A DNA stretch of 44,809 bases from NCBI GenBank assembly GCA_903882875.1, contig CAIRYQ010000012.1, forward strand, positions 1 through 44,809, given 5' to 3'. Shown one piece after another: positions 16,374 through 25,916 of the stretch. Numbering within the stretch: position 1 is the first letter of the stretch; each line of letters begins with the position of its first letter. Made by a program: the position numbers and the translations under genes. Below the pieces are notes generated by a model, which saw nothing but the letters and a program-made list of their open reading frames with translations, had not been told where the DNA came from and did no database searches. Source of the DNA: an uncultured Spartobacteria bacterium (lineage in GTDB: Bacteria; Verrucomicrobiota; Verrucomicrobiia; Chthoniobacterales; Chthoniobacteraceae).

Positions 16374-19300
16374 TCAGGCGCGGACGAAAACGAGCTTCGC
16401 GCTGACGGCGCGCGGTTCGAGTTCCGGGCACAGCAGCGCAAGCGCCTCGCAGTATGCGTCCAGTTGCGGAGCATAGCGGGCTTCGATGACTGCGCGTTCT
16501 GCGGCGTTAGAAAATCGGTCGGTCTTGAAATCCACGATCTCGGCGCGCAATGCCTTCCCGGCTGAATCGCGCCAGAGCTGCACGCGGTCGAAGGAGCCGT
16601 TCAGGACTTCCGGGCGGCCTTGTGAGTTGCGGAGGACTGCGAAGGCGCGCTCGCGCCACAGATCGAGCGTCTCGCTTTTTTCGGCGTGTGGTTTCGTCAA
16701 TGCTGCGTGCAGTTCCGTTCCCGCGCTCTTTGCTTCCTCGATCAGCCGCTGCGCCCACGCCGCGACTTCGGCTCGATCCATGTCTGAGGCGAGTTCCGTT
16801 GTTGATTTCACAAGCGAAGCCGCATCGGGCAGCCCGTCCTCAATCCACGCGATCTGCCGGAGCCACTCGTGGATCAAGTCGCCGCGTTGCATCGCCGCCC
16901 GGTTCGCGGGCGCGAAGATTTTTGCGGCGTTCACGATGCCGCCTTCGCTGCGTCCCGATGGTGTGGAATGTCCCGCGCGTCCGGCGAATGGCGCGATGGG
17001 TTTCTTTGCGGGATGTGCGGATGCGCCCGCCATTCCGGGATCGGGTCTGTCGAGCTTCAGCCCGCCGCGGCCTTTTTCCACGTCGCATTCGCGCATCGAG
17101 AGGCCGTCAAATTCCTCCACGGTGCGATCGGCATCCACTTGCAGCGCGCGTCGCAGCAGGAGCGCGAGCGGCGACTTGCTGCCTTCGCGCAGGATGATGT
17201 CGAGGAACGATCGCGCGCGCGTCATGCCGACGTAGAGCACGCTCAGTTCCTCCATGAAATCGGCGGACGCCTGCGCGGTGACGAGTTCCTCCATGCCGAG
17301 AAAAGGCGCGTCCTTTTTCGAGGGGACGATGCACAGCGGCTCGTCCGGGCCGGACAAAATCACGTCGCCGCGACCACTTTGCGCGGCGTCGAGTTCGAGC
17401 AGGAGCACGGCTTCAAATTCGAGGCCCTTCGAGGCGTGGATCGTCATCACGCGCACGCCCGATCCGCCGGGCCGCTCGATACGCCGCTTGCGGACGTGCG
17501 CCGCGAAATCCGAAGGCCGCGCCGAGCCGCGTGCGTCGAAGTCGCGTGCAACGTCGAGGAGCTGTTCGCATCGCTGCATGTCGTGATCGCTGCACGCGGC
17601 GGAAAATGCGGCGTGGCGGATCCATTTGCGCAGCATCGTCGCGAAGCCGTGCGCAGTGAGGTCGTGGCGCATTGCGCGGAGGGCATGCCGCTCGTCCGTG
17701 CCCGCGGGGTTTTCCGCGCGGACAGACCCAGGAAATCCGAACGCACCAGCGAGCGGGCTTGTGAGCACGAGGTGGCGCGCGGCGGTGCTGCCGGGATGAT
17801 CGAGCCATGCGAACAGGCACAGGATCACCTCGACGGCGCGCGAATCCGTGAGCGGGTTGCCGCCTTCGCCGCTCACGTCCACATCGGGATGCGCGCGGCG
17901 GATCTCGGCGATCAGGCGCGGCATCAGATTTTTCTTCCGGAGAAGGATGCCGATCTTCCGTTGCGGATCTTCACCGAGATGCGCGCCGACATATTCGATC
18001 GCCTTCGAGATGAGCGCGCGATTTTTATCCTCGGCATCCGCGCCCTCGCCGGTGTTCGCGAGGATCACGCGGACTCTGCCGCGGAGCTTCTCCACGTCCT
18101 TCGCGGGCTTGTGCTCCGGGAATGTCGCGGCCCATTCGCGTCCGGCGGCCTCGATGGCTTCCTTGTCCGTCTGCTTCTCATCGAGCCAGCCGTGCGCGAG
18201 CGATTGGAAGGTGCGGTTCACCGCATCGAGCACGGCGCGGCTGGAGCGGAAGCTCTCGCTGAGAATCCGAGCGGGAGTGGTGCCGATGGTTTTGCCGATG
18301 TCGTCGAGCGGCCCGTGCATCAGCTCGCGGTCGCCGCCGCGCCAGCCGTAGATCGCCTGCTTCTCATCGCCGACCACGAGCACTTCGCCGCCGCCACCGC
18401 CGATCTCCTCGATGATGGGCCGGAAGAAATGAAACTGCAGCCGGCTCGTGTCCTGGAATTCGTCGAAGAGCACATGCTCGAAACGCGTGCCGAGGCGGAA
18501 ATACAATTCGTCCTGCGCGAGCGCCGCGGAAGTGACCATCGCGGCCACGTCGCTGAACGTGTACGCGCCGGCGCGGAACGCGGCTTCGCGGCGGCGGCTC
18601 TTGTAGTGCTGCGCGAGCCAGCAGAACGCGGCCTCGCGTGCCTGGTGGCGGCGCAGGAGCGCGTCGCAGGCACTCGCGAGAAGCGGCGTCATCGCGTCGG
18701 CGAGCGGCGAGGGTGTCGGATGTTTCGCGTAGTCCTCGTTGTTGAAAATTTTCACCACGAGCGGGATTTCCAGCAGCGCGGTTGCGTCCTCGCCGGGCTG
18801 GAGCGCAGCGCGGAGCTTGTCAATCGAGTCCTCCCACAGCTTCACCGTCGTGCCGGCTTTTGTTTTCGGAATCCAGTCACCGGAAGTCGTGAGCGTCTTC
18901 GTCACGTCGGCAAGTTCGTCCTTGCTCCAGCGCCGCGCTTCGGGACGCGCGAATGTCACTGGCACCTCGGAAGTTGGGATTGTGCGATCGAGATTCGGCG
19001 CGATGTCCGCGAGTGCGCCGAGCATCGAGCTCACGACGCCGCGGCGGAAAGTCCACAGCGCCTCGGCGAGACTTTGCAGATCTGCTTCGCCGAGGATTGC
19101 GTGCAGCGTCTCGCGCAGGAGTTCCTCCTCGCCTTCGTCCACGGCCATCGTCCAGTCGGGTGCGAGGCCGAGTTCGCTCGCGAATGCCATCGCGATTTGC
19201 GCGAAGAACGCGTCCATCGTCGAGATGGCGAGTCGGTCCATGTGCGCTGTGAGTGTCGTGAGCAGGCGGTGGCAATCCTGCGGCGACAACGATACTCTGA

Positions 19301-19535
19301 GCTGCTTCTCAAGATTCGCGCGGCGTTCGTCCGAAAGCGCGGCCTCGGAGAGCAGGCGCAATACGCGGTCGAGAATTTCACCGGCAGCGGCGCGCGTGAA
19401 CGTCGTCGCGAGAATCGCCGCGGGATTTTGCGCGTGGCCATCCGCTTTGCCCCGCAGCAAAATGCGGATGAACGACACGGCGAGCTGGAAAGTTTTCCCC
19501 GATCCTGCGGAAGCACGAATGATGGCGAGTGGCAT
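16374..19535 (-). CDS. addA: AddA/RecB-like UvrD-family helicase-nuclease
   Basis: The 1053-residue protein is an SF1A helicase: motif I ASAGSGKTF (8-16), motif Ia TTFTRAAAGEI, motif II DEFQDTSR (about 358), motif III VVGDEKQAIYGWRGGD (about 392) and motif V IHASKGLEF (about 698). The C-terminus carries a RecB-type nuclease core, GSFDRV (about 975) and IVDFKTD (about 1005), followed by QLDAY. This is the layout of AddA, which pairs with AddB to resect double-strand ends for RecA. addB lies just upstream with a two-base gap, so they form an operon. Assignment to AddA rather than RecB rests on that partner. Confidence 0.88.
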   Translation of the reverse strand: MPLAIIRASAGSGKTFQLAVSFIRILLRGKADGHAQNPAAILATTFTRAAAGEILDRVLRLLSEAALSDERRANLEKQLRVSLSPQDCHRLLTTLTAHMDRLAISTMDAFFAQIAMAFASELGLAPDWTMAVDEGEEELLRETLHAILGEADLQSLAEALWTFRRGVVSSMLGALADIAPNLDRTIPTSEVPVTFARPEARRWSKDELADVTKTLTTSGDWIPKTKAGTTVKLWEDSIDKLRAALQPGEDATALLEIPLVVKIFNNEDYAKHPTPSPLADAMTPLLASACDALLRRHQAREAAFCWLAQHYKSRRREAAFRAGAYTFSDVAAMVTSAALAQDELYFRLGTRFEHVLFDEFQDTSRLQFHFFRPIIEEIGGGGGEVLVVGDEKQAIYGWRGGDRELMHGPLDDIGKTIGTTPARILSESFRSSRAVLDAVNRTFQSLAHGWLDEKQTDKEAIEAAGREWAATFPEHKPAKDVEKLRGRVRVILANTGEGADAEDKNRALISKAIEYVGAHLGEDPQRKIGILLRKKNLMPRLIAEIRRAHPDVDVSGEGGNPLTDSRAVEVILCLFAWLDHPGSTAARHLVLTSPLAGAFGFPGSVRAENPAGTDERHALRAMRHDLTAHGFATMLRKWIRHAAFSAACSDHDMQRCEQLLDVARDFDARGSARPSDFAAHVRKRRIERPGGSGVRVMTIHASKGLEFEAVLLLELDAAQSGRGDVILSGPDEPLCIVPSKKDAPFLGMEELVTAQASADFMEELSVLYVGMTRARSFLDIILREGSKSPLALLLRRALQVDADRTVEEFDGLSMRECDVEKGRGGLKLDRPDPGMAGASAHPAKKPIAPFAGRAGHSTPSGRSEGGIVNAAKIFAPANRAAMQRGDLIHEWLRQIAWIEDGLPDAASLVKSTTELASDMDRAEVAAWAQRLIEEAKSAGTELHAALTKPHAEKSETLDLWRERAFAVLRNSQGRPEVLNGSFDRVQLWRDSAGKALRAEIVDFKTDRFSNAAERAVIEARYAPQLDAYCEALALLCPELEPRAVSAKLVFVRA

Positions 19536-19537
19536 CG

Positions 19538-22321
19538 TTATTCTTCCTCCCCGGTGGATGGCAGTCCGTTCAATCCGCAGAGCGCGAGGAATGCCGGATC
19601 CTCGTTGTCGGAGACTTCACCGATCTCGCGGCAGCCCGCGCCGCTGCAAATCTCGGCGATGATCTGCTGCGCCTTTTCCCACGCGGCGGGAATTTTTTCC
19701 GCGCTGAAGGGCTCGGTGATTCCAGCGTCCTCGTCCTTCGGCGGGAGATTGAAATAGACGAGTTCGGTGGCATCGGGAGCGATCGCATTTCCGATGTCGG
19801 CGATCTCGGGGAGCAGCTTCACGTAGAGCGGGAGTTGCAAGTCCTTCCACTCGCCGCTGCGCGCGGCGAAGTGCGCCTTGTCCGGCGTCACGGCCTGCGA
19901 AGATGTTTTGTAGTCAATGACGCGCCAACGCCCGTCCGCGTGCCGGTCAATGCGATCAATGCGGCCCTTGAGCTTCACGTCCTGCGGGCCGCCGGGCACG
20001 GGAAACGGAACCACGGTTGATCGCTTTTTTTCCACGTATGCGATCTGCCAGCCTTCGGAAAAAAGCGCGGCCTGGTGTCTTGCGAAAACGCCGAGCCGCG
20101 CCTCGATCGCGCGGGATTGTGCGCGCACGGGCGGCAGCGCGTGCGGGCCGAATTCGCGGCCCATGTGATCGTGGAGGATCGCTTTCACTTCCGCCTCGAT
20201 CTTTGCGGGATCGGTCGCGCCGCTGCTGCCGATGTGACGTTCGCCGAATTCCTGGAGCACCGTGTGGATCGCAGTGCCGAACATGCCGGGATCGAGTTCA
20301 TCCGCGGAGTCATCCTGCGCAGCGAGGCGCAGGATGTTTTTGAAATAAAACAGGCGCGGCGAGCGGATGTAGCTGCGGAAACTCGCTACGGAAATGGTGC
20401 GGAAGGCGCGCATCTTTTCCGGATCAGGCTCCGGCGGGACGAGGCCCGCTGCGGCGTGGATCGGCGGTGTGGTCGTGCAGGGCTCGGTCGTGAGCGAGAT
20501 GAGGCGGCGCGCGAGATCGTTGCCCTCCTGCGCGCCGAGCAGCAGGCGGCTGGGGCGAGCGGGAAGTCCCTCGGCGGTGCAGCGCGGCGCGAGCAGTGCG
20601 ATGCGTCCGTGCTCGCGACGGCTCTCGCAGACGGTGTGCAGCGTGTATTGATCGCGCGCGAAGCGGCTCGCGCGGCACGGCAGGCCGAGGCGTTCGCGCA
20701 GCGAGTCGAGGAGCAGCGGCTCGACGGGCGCGCCCTCGGGGAGCGCGCCTTCGACGACGGAGGTGACGATGAGCGCGGGTGCGTCGTCCGATGCGGCTTC
20801 GAGCCAGCCGGAAAGCCCGACGGCGTCGGGCTGATCGGGCTCGGGGATTTCAGTTTTGCCTGCGATTTCGACGACAATGTGGAGCAGTTCGGACACGGGC
20901 AAATCCGCGAGCGCGCGCCTCGGGAGGCGTTCGATTTCGTCGAGAGCATCGCGCACCGCCTCCAGCGCACGCAGCATCGCGCGGCCCGCCTCCGACTGGC
21001 GCGGGAGGCGGTGGTGTCGGTAGATGCGCAGCAGCAGGCGCGTGACATCGGCGGAAAAATGCGTGCTGCGGATCGCGGTGAAATCTTCGAGGCGTTGCAG
21101 CAGTTCGGCGACGCGTCCTTCGTTCGAGTCCGGAGCGGTGTGCTGCGGCGCGATCCGTTGCGGCAGGTGCGCGTTAAAAAATTCGTCGAGCCTTTCCGCG
21201 GACGTGCGCGTGATTCCGGCGATCTCGGGATGGCGGACAAGCGCGGCGACGCTCGCGTAGGTTGGCGGTGCGCCGCCGGGGCGATCGAGAAAGTCCGCGG
21301 TCTGCGCGAGGAGTTGCAGCGCGGGCGCGCGGGAGGCGGGGCTTCCCTCGGCGGCGCGGGCCTCGATGCCTGCATCTGCGAGTCCGTGCAGCAGCGCGGG
21401 AATTGCCGCGGCCTCGGGCACAGCGATGGTGATTCCCGATCCGGCGAGACCCGCACTTTTCCAATCGCGGATCAGTTCAGCGCACCGTGCAGACTGCTCG
21501 CGGACGCCGCGGACGACGTGGATTTCACCGTTGGAAAAATCGCACGGACGCTTCGCCCAGAATGCTGCGTTGAGTCGGCCCCACTCGTCGGAGCCGGCGG
21601 CTTCGGATTCCGGCGCGTGGATGAAGACGAGCGGTGGCTCGGGCAGCGTCTTGAGCAGGAGGACAAATTCGGGCGTCAGCTCGACGATGCCGATGAGCGC
21701 GACGCGGAGATCCGTCGGCGGCCTGCCCGTGGCGGCGAGGCGGGCGCGGCGGGCCGCAGGATCTGTGAATCCCCACACGCCGAGCACGGCACGATATTCG
21801 TCGAGGAGATGCTGGAGGGAATCCCATCGCTCCTGCTCGATGTCCGCGGAGTCCGGCGCGATCTTTGTGAGTTCGGAAAATGCGCCGCTGAAATCCACGC
21901 CCGCGGTGCCGAGCGTGCGCCATGTGCGATCGAGGACGGCGGCGAGATTTGCGATGCCGCCGCGTCCGCCGGGCATGGCCCAAATTTTTCCGATGCGTTC
22001 CGGACCCGCGCGCTGCACTGCAAGCGTCCATGCGAGACGCTGCGTGAGTTCGGATGCGACTGAGGCATCGGCACCGAAGAGCGCGTCATCGAGCGAGCCC
22101 TGCGTGACGATGCGCGGCGGGATCAGCGCGAGGCGTGCCTGCTGTGCTGACGCAGCGAGCGATGCGAGGATACGACGTTGTGCACTGCGTCCCCGGACGA
22201 CGAGGAGCCAGCGGGAAAGATCGGCTTCGCGCGGATGCGGTGACTCTGCGGCGTGATCCGCGATCAGCCTCGCTGCCACGGCGGGCAGCAGGTGCGATGA
22301 CCACGGGATGAAGACACGCAT
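19538..22321 (-). CDS. addB: AddB-like PD-(D/E)XK nuclease
   Basis: The 927-residue protein begins MRVFIPWSSHLLPAVAARLI and has a degenerate helicase-like body without a clear Walker A. It ends in a PD-(D/E)XK nuclease: SVASFRSYIRSPRLFYFKNIL (about 650), GTAIHTVLQEFGERH, GRIDRID (about 785), WRVIDYKTS (about 800) and QLPLYVKLLPEI. Many AddB proteins carry four cysteines for a 4Fe-4S cluster, the first in a CP motif at the SPRLFYF position. That cysteine is missing here, and only CSGAGC remains near the C-terminus. The cluster is probably absent. It stands directly upstream of addA and should form the heterodimer with it. Confidence 0.82.
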   Translation of the reverse strand: MRVFIPWSSHLLPAVAARLIADHAAESPHPREADLSRWLLVVRGRSAQRRILASLAASAQQARLALIPPRIVTQGSLDDALFGADASVASELTQRLAWTLAVQRAGPERIGKIWAMPGGRGGIANLAAVLDRTWRTLGTAGVDFSGAFSELTKIAPDSADIEQERWDSLQHLLDEYRAVLGVWGFTDPAARRARLAATGRPPTDLRVALIGIVELTPEFVLLLKTLPEPPLVFIHAPESEAAGSDEWGRLNAAFWAKRPCDFSNGEIHVVRGVREQSARCAELIRDWKSAGLAGSGITIAVPEAAAIPALLHGLADAGIEARAAEGSPASRAPALQLLAQTADFLDRPGGAPPTYASVAALVRHPEIAGITRTSAERLDEFFNAHLPQRIAPQHTAPDSNEGRVAELLQRLEDFTAIRSTHFSADVTRLLLRIYRHHRLPRQSEAGRAMLRALEAVRDALDEIERLPRRALADLPVSELLHIVVEIAGKTEIPEPDQPDAVGLSGWLEAASDDAPALIVTSVVEGALPEGAPVEPLLLDSLRERLGLPCRASRFARDQYTLHTVCESRREHGRIALLAPRCTAEGLPARPSRLLLGAQEGNDLARRLISLTTEPCTTTPPIHAAAGLVPPEPDPEKMRAFRTISVASFRSYIRSPRLFYFKNILRLAAQDDSADELDPGMFGTAIHTVLQEFGERHIGSSGATDPAKIEAEVKAILHDHMGREFGPHALPPVRAQSRAIEARLGVFARHQAALFSEGWQIAYVEKKRSTVVPFPVPGGPQDVKLKGRIDRIDRHADGRWRVIDYKTSSQAVTPDKAHFAARSGEWKDLQLPLYVKLLPEIADIGNAIAPDATELVYFNLPPKDEDAGITEPFSAEKIPAAWEKAQQIIAEICSGAGCREIGEVSDNEDPAFLALCGLNGLPSTGEEE

Positions 22322-22483
22322 GTTGCGCGGGTTATCCGAGTTTCACGCGACGGACGGAAGCGGCGATTTTGCCGGTGCGACGTGCTTCCGCGGACGTCGG
22401 GCGGGAGAAAGTCAGCTGCGCGTGAGCGAGGTGGCCGCCCGGAACGACGGGGCTCCGAGCACGGCGTTTCCGATACGGCGCGA
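22322..22483. other. Spacer upstream of addB
   Basis: This 162-base gap between the addB start and the end of the DUF1549/1553 gene should hold the addB promoter. No convincing promoter or terminator was recognised. Confidence 0.3.
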
Positions 22484-25400
22484 TCAGTTGATGAAGATCA
22501 GCTCGTTTGTGAGGAGCACGATCTGCGCGTAGCGCTCGAGGGCGTTCAGCGGCGTGAACTTTTCTCCGCCGGTGGCGGCTTTCTTGCGCAGCTTGGCCTC
22601 GAGTTCCGCGGCCTGGCCGATGGCGATTGGGGTGGTCTCGGAGGTCTTCGGCGGCGGTGCTTCGGAGGCGAGGAATTGCTCGGCGAGCTTCAGTTCCGCG
22701 GCGCTCGGCTGACGCTGGAATGTGGTGCGGAAGATGAAGCGCACTTTTTCCGCATCGGGAGCGGTGGCGGGGAAGTCGGGGCGGGCGAGGATGTTCTTCA
22801 CCTGCTCGACGAGGAAGGGGCTGTTCATCATGAAGAGCGCCTGTTGCGGCACGGTGGTCATGATCCGCTCGCCGGTGGACATGTCGGGATTTGCGAAGTC
22901 GAATGTGTTCAGCATTTCCGGCAGTGCGGAGCGGTCAATGAACGCGTAGATGGAGCGGCGGTTCGGGCTGACGGCGCTGAGGTCGGCACCGGAGTAGCGG
23001 CCTTTGGAGACCGTGCTCGTGCCGTTCATCGCAAAGGGAGTGCCGCCCATCGTGACATCCAGCTTGCCGCCGATGGTGAGCAGCGAATCGCGGACCTCCT
23101 CAAAGTCGAGGCGCTGGATGTTTGCGCGCCAAAGCCACTGGTTGGTCGGGTCGTTCTTCATGCCGGCGTCGGTCGCGCGGCTGTCCTGCTGGTATGCGGA
23201 GGACATGACGATGAGCTTGTTGAGCTTTTTCAGCGACCAGCCGTTGTCCATGAGCCACGTGGCGAGGTAGTCGAGCATCTCGGGGTGCGTGGGCGGCTCG
23301 GAGCGGGTGCCGAAGTCGCTGACGGTGCGGACGATCGCCTGGCCGAAATGCCATTGCCAGACGCGGTTCACGATGACGCGCGCGGTGAGAGGGTTGTCGC
23401 GGCTCGCGATGAGCTTCGCCATTTCGAGGCGGCCGCTGCCTTCGGTGAAGGGCTTGCGGTTCGGCGCGAGGAGCGCGGGGAACTGGCGCGGGACGATGTC
23501 GCCGCGGTTCGTGGGCTCGCCGCGGACGAGGACGGCGGCATCGCGCGGCTTGTCCTTGTCGGCCACGGACATCGCCCGCACGGGTGCGCCGGGGTGCGTG
23601 AGTTCGAGATTCACGATTTTTGCGCGGATGGTGCCCTGCTGCGTAGTGAACTGGTTGCCGAGTGCGCGGGCCATGTTCTGCTCGTCGGGGAGGATTGCAG
23701 AGCCTTCGCCGTAGATTTGTGCGCGCAGCGCATCCATGTCGGGGTCGGCGAGCTTCACCTGCACCTTCGCCATGTCGAAGCGTCCTTTTGCTCCGCCTTT
23801 GTAGCCGAGGAATTCATCAAGCTTGAGCTGCTTGTGGAGCGTGCCAAATGCCTCGGTGTAAACGGCGGCGACGTCCTTCAGCGAGGCGGGCGCCTTTGCG
23901 GCGAACGCTTTCGCGATAACGGGCGTGACGGTCTTCGAGGTGGCGATTTCCTTCGCGAGCGCGGGCGCGGCTTCGGCGAATTTTTCCGCGGGTATCTCCG
24001 CGAATTTCACCCACGGGCCGAAGACGGCATCGTCCTTCTTGCTGGCGAGGCTCTTGACACGGTCGAACCAGATTGCCGCGAGTTCGGCCTTGAGGCCCTT
24101 GTCGCGTGCGGCGAGGCGGAAATTGTCGCCCTTCTTGCGCGTGTCGGTCGTGGTCTTTGCCTCGTGCGCGGCGAGCATGTAGTCGCCGGATTTTTCCAAC
24201 ATGCCGGAGAGCAGGCGTGCGGCTTCGCTCTCGCGGTAGCGTTCGAGTTCGGTCTCGATGTCGGCGATCGCCTTCTTGAAGTCCCCGTATTTCGGATTTT
24301 TCTCGGGGTCGCTGAGGTCATCGCCGTCAGCGACGTCGTCGGTGCTCGTGAAGACGCCGTAGAGCGAATAGTAGTCCTTCGTGGGGATGGGATCGAACTT
24401 GTGATCGTGGCAGCGCGCACATGCGCCGGTGATGCCCATGATGCCCTTCGTGACGACATCAATGCGGTCATCAATCACGTCGTTCGCATTTCCCATGAAC
24501 CGCTTGCCGACGGTGAGGAAGCCGAGCGCGGCGAGCTTGTTCTTTTCCGTCTTCGCCTCGGGCAGCTTGTCCGCGGCGATCTGCTCGATGACGAACTGGT
24601 CGTAGGGCAGATCCTTGTTGAATGCCTCGATCACGTAGTCGCGGTACGTCCACGCATGTGGGTAGAGCGGGTTGTAACGCTTGCCGTTCTGGCGGTCGCC
24701 GCTCGTGTCGGCGTAGCGCGCGATGTCGAGCCAGTGGCGGGCCCAGCGCTCGCCGTAGCGGGGCGAGGCGAGGAGGCGATCCACGACTTTTTCAAATGCG
24801 TTCGGCGAGTTGTCGGCGAGGAAGGCGTCCACTTCCTCGGGCGTCGGCGGCAGGCCGACGAGGTCGAAGGTGACGCGGCGGATGAGCGTGTGCTTGTCGG
24901 CCTTCTCGGAGGGCGTGAGCTTTTTCTCGGCGAGCTTCGCAAGGACGAAGCTGTCAATCGGGTTCTGGATGAACTTCTTTGTGTCCGCGACTTTCGGCAC
25001 GGGCGGGTTTGAGATTTTCTGGTAGGCCCAGTGGGTCTTCGCAGTGCTGGCGTCCCACGCAAGCTTGCGCGACGACTTGCCGTCGCGCGGATCGGGCGCG
25101 CCCATCTTGATCCACTTTTCAAAGTCCGCGAGCACCTCGGCGGAGAGCTTGTCCTTCTTCGGCGGCATGGCCATGTCGGGATCCTTGTCCTCGTGGCGCA
25201 TGGAGATCAGCAGCAGGCTTTTCTCGGGCTTGCCGGGGACGACGGACGGGCCGCTGTCGCCGCCCTTGAGCACGCCCTCGGCGGTGTCGAGGTAAAGTGC
25301 GCCCTTGAGCTTCTTCGCGTCCGCACTGTGGCACTCGTAGCATTCCTTCACGAGCACGGGACGGATTTTTTTTTCGAAGAAATCGAGCTGGGCGAGGTCG

Positions 25401-25501
25401 GACACTGCCGCCGCGCCTGCCGTGACGGTGGCAGCCAGCGAGAATGCGGCGATCACAAGGTGACTTGGTGACGGGGTGACAAGGTGACGGAAACCCGCCA
25501 T
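22484..25501 (-). CDS. Planctomycete-type cytochrome protein (PSCyt1-DUF1549-DUF1553)
   Basis: From ATG 25501 (another ATG sits one codon earlier) the protein has 1005 residues. A signal peptide is followed by a cytochrome c-like PSCyt1 domain with CYECH (about 53-57). Next come DUF1549 (about 165-370; PIDSFVLAKLAEKKLTPS, RRVTFDLVGLPPTPEEVDAF, YGERWARHWLDIARYADT) and DUF1553 (about 680-950; NPLTARVIVNRVWQWHFG, DFGTRSEPPTHPEMLDYLA). Such proteins occur in large numbers in PVC bacteria, usually beside a DUF1501 gene, and are linked to degradation of complex sugars. The exact reaction is unknown. Oddly, residues 4-16 (FRHLVTPSPSHLV) are encoded by the octamer array of the S23 element, so the present N-terminus is partly repeat-derived. 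Confidence 0.9.
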   Translation of the reverse strand: MAGFRHLVTPSPSHLVIAAFSLAATVTAGAAAVSDLAQLDFFEKKIRPVLVKECYECHSADAKKLKGALYLDTAEGVLKGGDSGPSVVPGKPEKSLLLISMRHEDKDPDMAMPPKKDKLSAEVLADFEKWIKMGAPDPRDGKSSRKLAWDASTAKTHWAYQKISNPPVPKVADTKKFIQNPIDSFVLAKLAEKKLTPSEKADKHTLIRRVTFDLVGLPPTPEEVDAFLADNSPNAFEKVVDRLLASPRYGERWARHWLDIARYADTSGDRQNGKRYNPLYPHAWTYRDYVIEAFNKDLPYDQFVIEQIAADKLPEAKTEKNKLAALGFLTVGKRFMGNANDVIDDRIDVVTKGIMGITGACARCHDHKFDPIPTKDYYSLYGVFTSTDDVADGDDLSDPEKNPKYGDFKKAIADIETELERYRESEAARLLSGMLEKSGDYMLAAHEAKTTTDTRKKGDNFRLAARDKGLKAELAAIWFDRVKSLASKKDDAVFGPWVKFAEIPAEKFAEAAPALAKEIATSKTVTPVIAKAFAAKAPASLKDVAAVYTEAFGTLHKQLKLDEFLGYKGGAKGRFDMAKVQVKLADPDMDALRAQIYGEGSAILPDEQNMARALGNQFTTQQGTIRAKIVNLELTHPGAPVRAMSVADKDKPRDAAVLVRGEPTNRGDIVPRQFPALLAPNRKPFTEGSGRLEMAKLIASRDNPLTARVIVNRVWQWHFGQAIVRTVSDFGTRSEPPTHPEMLDYLATWLMDNGWSLKKLNKLIVMSSAYQQDSRATDAGMKNDPTNQWLWRANIQRLDFEEVRDSLLTIGGKLDVTMGGTPFAMNGTSTVSKGRYSGADLSAVSPNRRSIYAFIDRSALPEMLNTFDFANPDMSTGERIMTTVPQQALFMMNSPFLVEQVKNILARPDFPATAPDAEKVRFIFRTTFQRQPSAAELKLAEQFLASEAPPPKTSETTPIAIGQAAELEAKLRKKAATGGEKFTPLNALERYAQIVLLTNELIFIN
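25457..25488. repeat. Left octamer array, four NNGGTGAC units
   Basis: Four contiguous 8-base units read AAGGTGAC, TTGGTGAC, GGGGTGAC and AAGGTGAC. Only the first two bases vary. They lie 24 bases before the S23 gene start and, on the other strand, inside the first codons of the DUF1549/1553 gene. Confidence 0.9.
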
Positions 25502-25512
25502 CATCGCGCCCC

Positions 25513-25902
25513 ATGAAAAAGATCTGCACCCATCTTGATTTGGAAGTGTACGGCCGGGCATTTGAAGTCGCGATGCAGCTTTTCGCGGAGACAAAATCAT
25601 TCCCGAAAGAGGAGACTTATTCGTTGACGGATCAGGTGCGGCGTTCATCGAGGAGTGTGTGTGCGAATTTGGCGGAAGCATGGAGGAAAAGGCGGTATGA
25701 ATTGGCGTTTATCAGCAAGCTGTCAGATGCGGAAATGGAAGCGGCGGAGACCCAGGTGTGGATCAAGTTTGCGGTGAAGTGCGGCTATCTCCCGCGCGAG
25801 AAAGGTGCCGCACTTTACAAGGCATGCGATGCGATCCTCGCCACCATCGTCGGGATGATTACGCACCCGGAGACTTGGGTTTTGGATCGCAAGAATCGTT
25901 GA
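25513..25902 (+). CDS. Four-helix-bundle protein (S23 / 23S rRNA intervening-sequence protein family)
   Basis: The 129-residue protein has the family pattern: LEVYGRAFEVAMQLFAETKSFPKEETYSLTDQVRRSSRSV, then CANLAEAWRKRRYELAFISKLSDAEMEAAETQVWI and a final helix CGYLPREKGAALYKACDAI. This matches TIGR02436-like proteins, related to proteins encoded in 23S rRNA intervening sequences and to Avd, the accessory protein of diversity-generating retroelements. Family members assemble into ring-like pentamers and bind nucleic acid through a basic face. The QVRRSSRSV stretch is the conserved basic part. No reverse transcriptase is near. The gene starts 11 bases from the divergent cytochrome gene. Confidence 0.9.
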   Translation: MKKICTHLDLEVYGRAFEVAMQLFAETKSFPKEETYSLTDQVRRSSRSVCANLAEAWRKRRYELAFISKLSDAEMEAAETQVWIKFAVKCGYLPREKGAALYKACDAILATIVGMITHPETWVLDRKNR

Positions 25903-25916
25903 GTTAGCGAAGGTCA

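Noticed and set aside
16869..19757. 962-codon plus-strand open frame opposite addA
   Set aside because: It is the antisense shadow of addA, whose helicase and nuclease motifs are all intact. The antisense translation has an arginine/alanine-rich, motif-free composition typical of high-G+C shadows.
20075..22063. 662-codon plus-strand open frame opposite addB
   Set aside because: Antisense shadow of addB; no motifs or start context.
22382..25012. 876-codon plus-strand open frame opposite the DUF1549/1553 gene
   Set aside because: It lies antisense to a gene with clear domains, shows no domain itself, and its length is explained by codon bias in G+C-rich DNA.
25513..25902. Diversity-generating retroelement, because the four-helix protein resembles Avd
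   Set aside because: No reverse transcriptase, template repeat or variable target gene is visible nearby.
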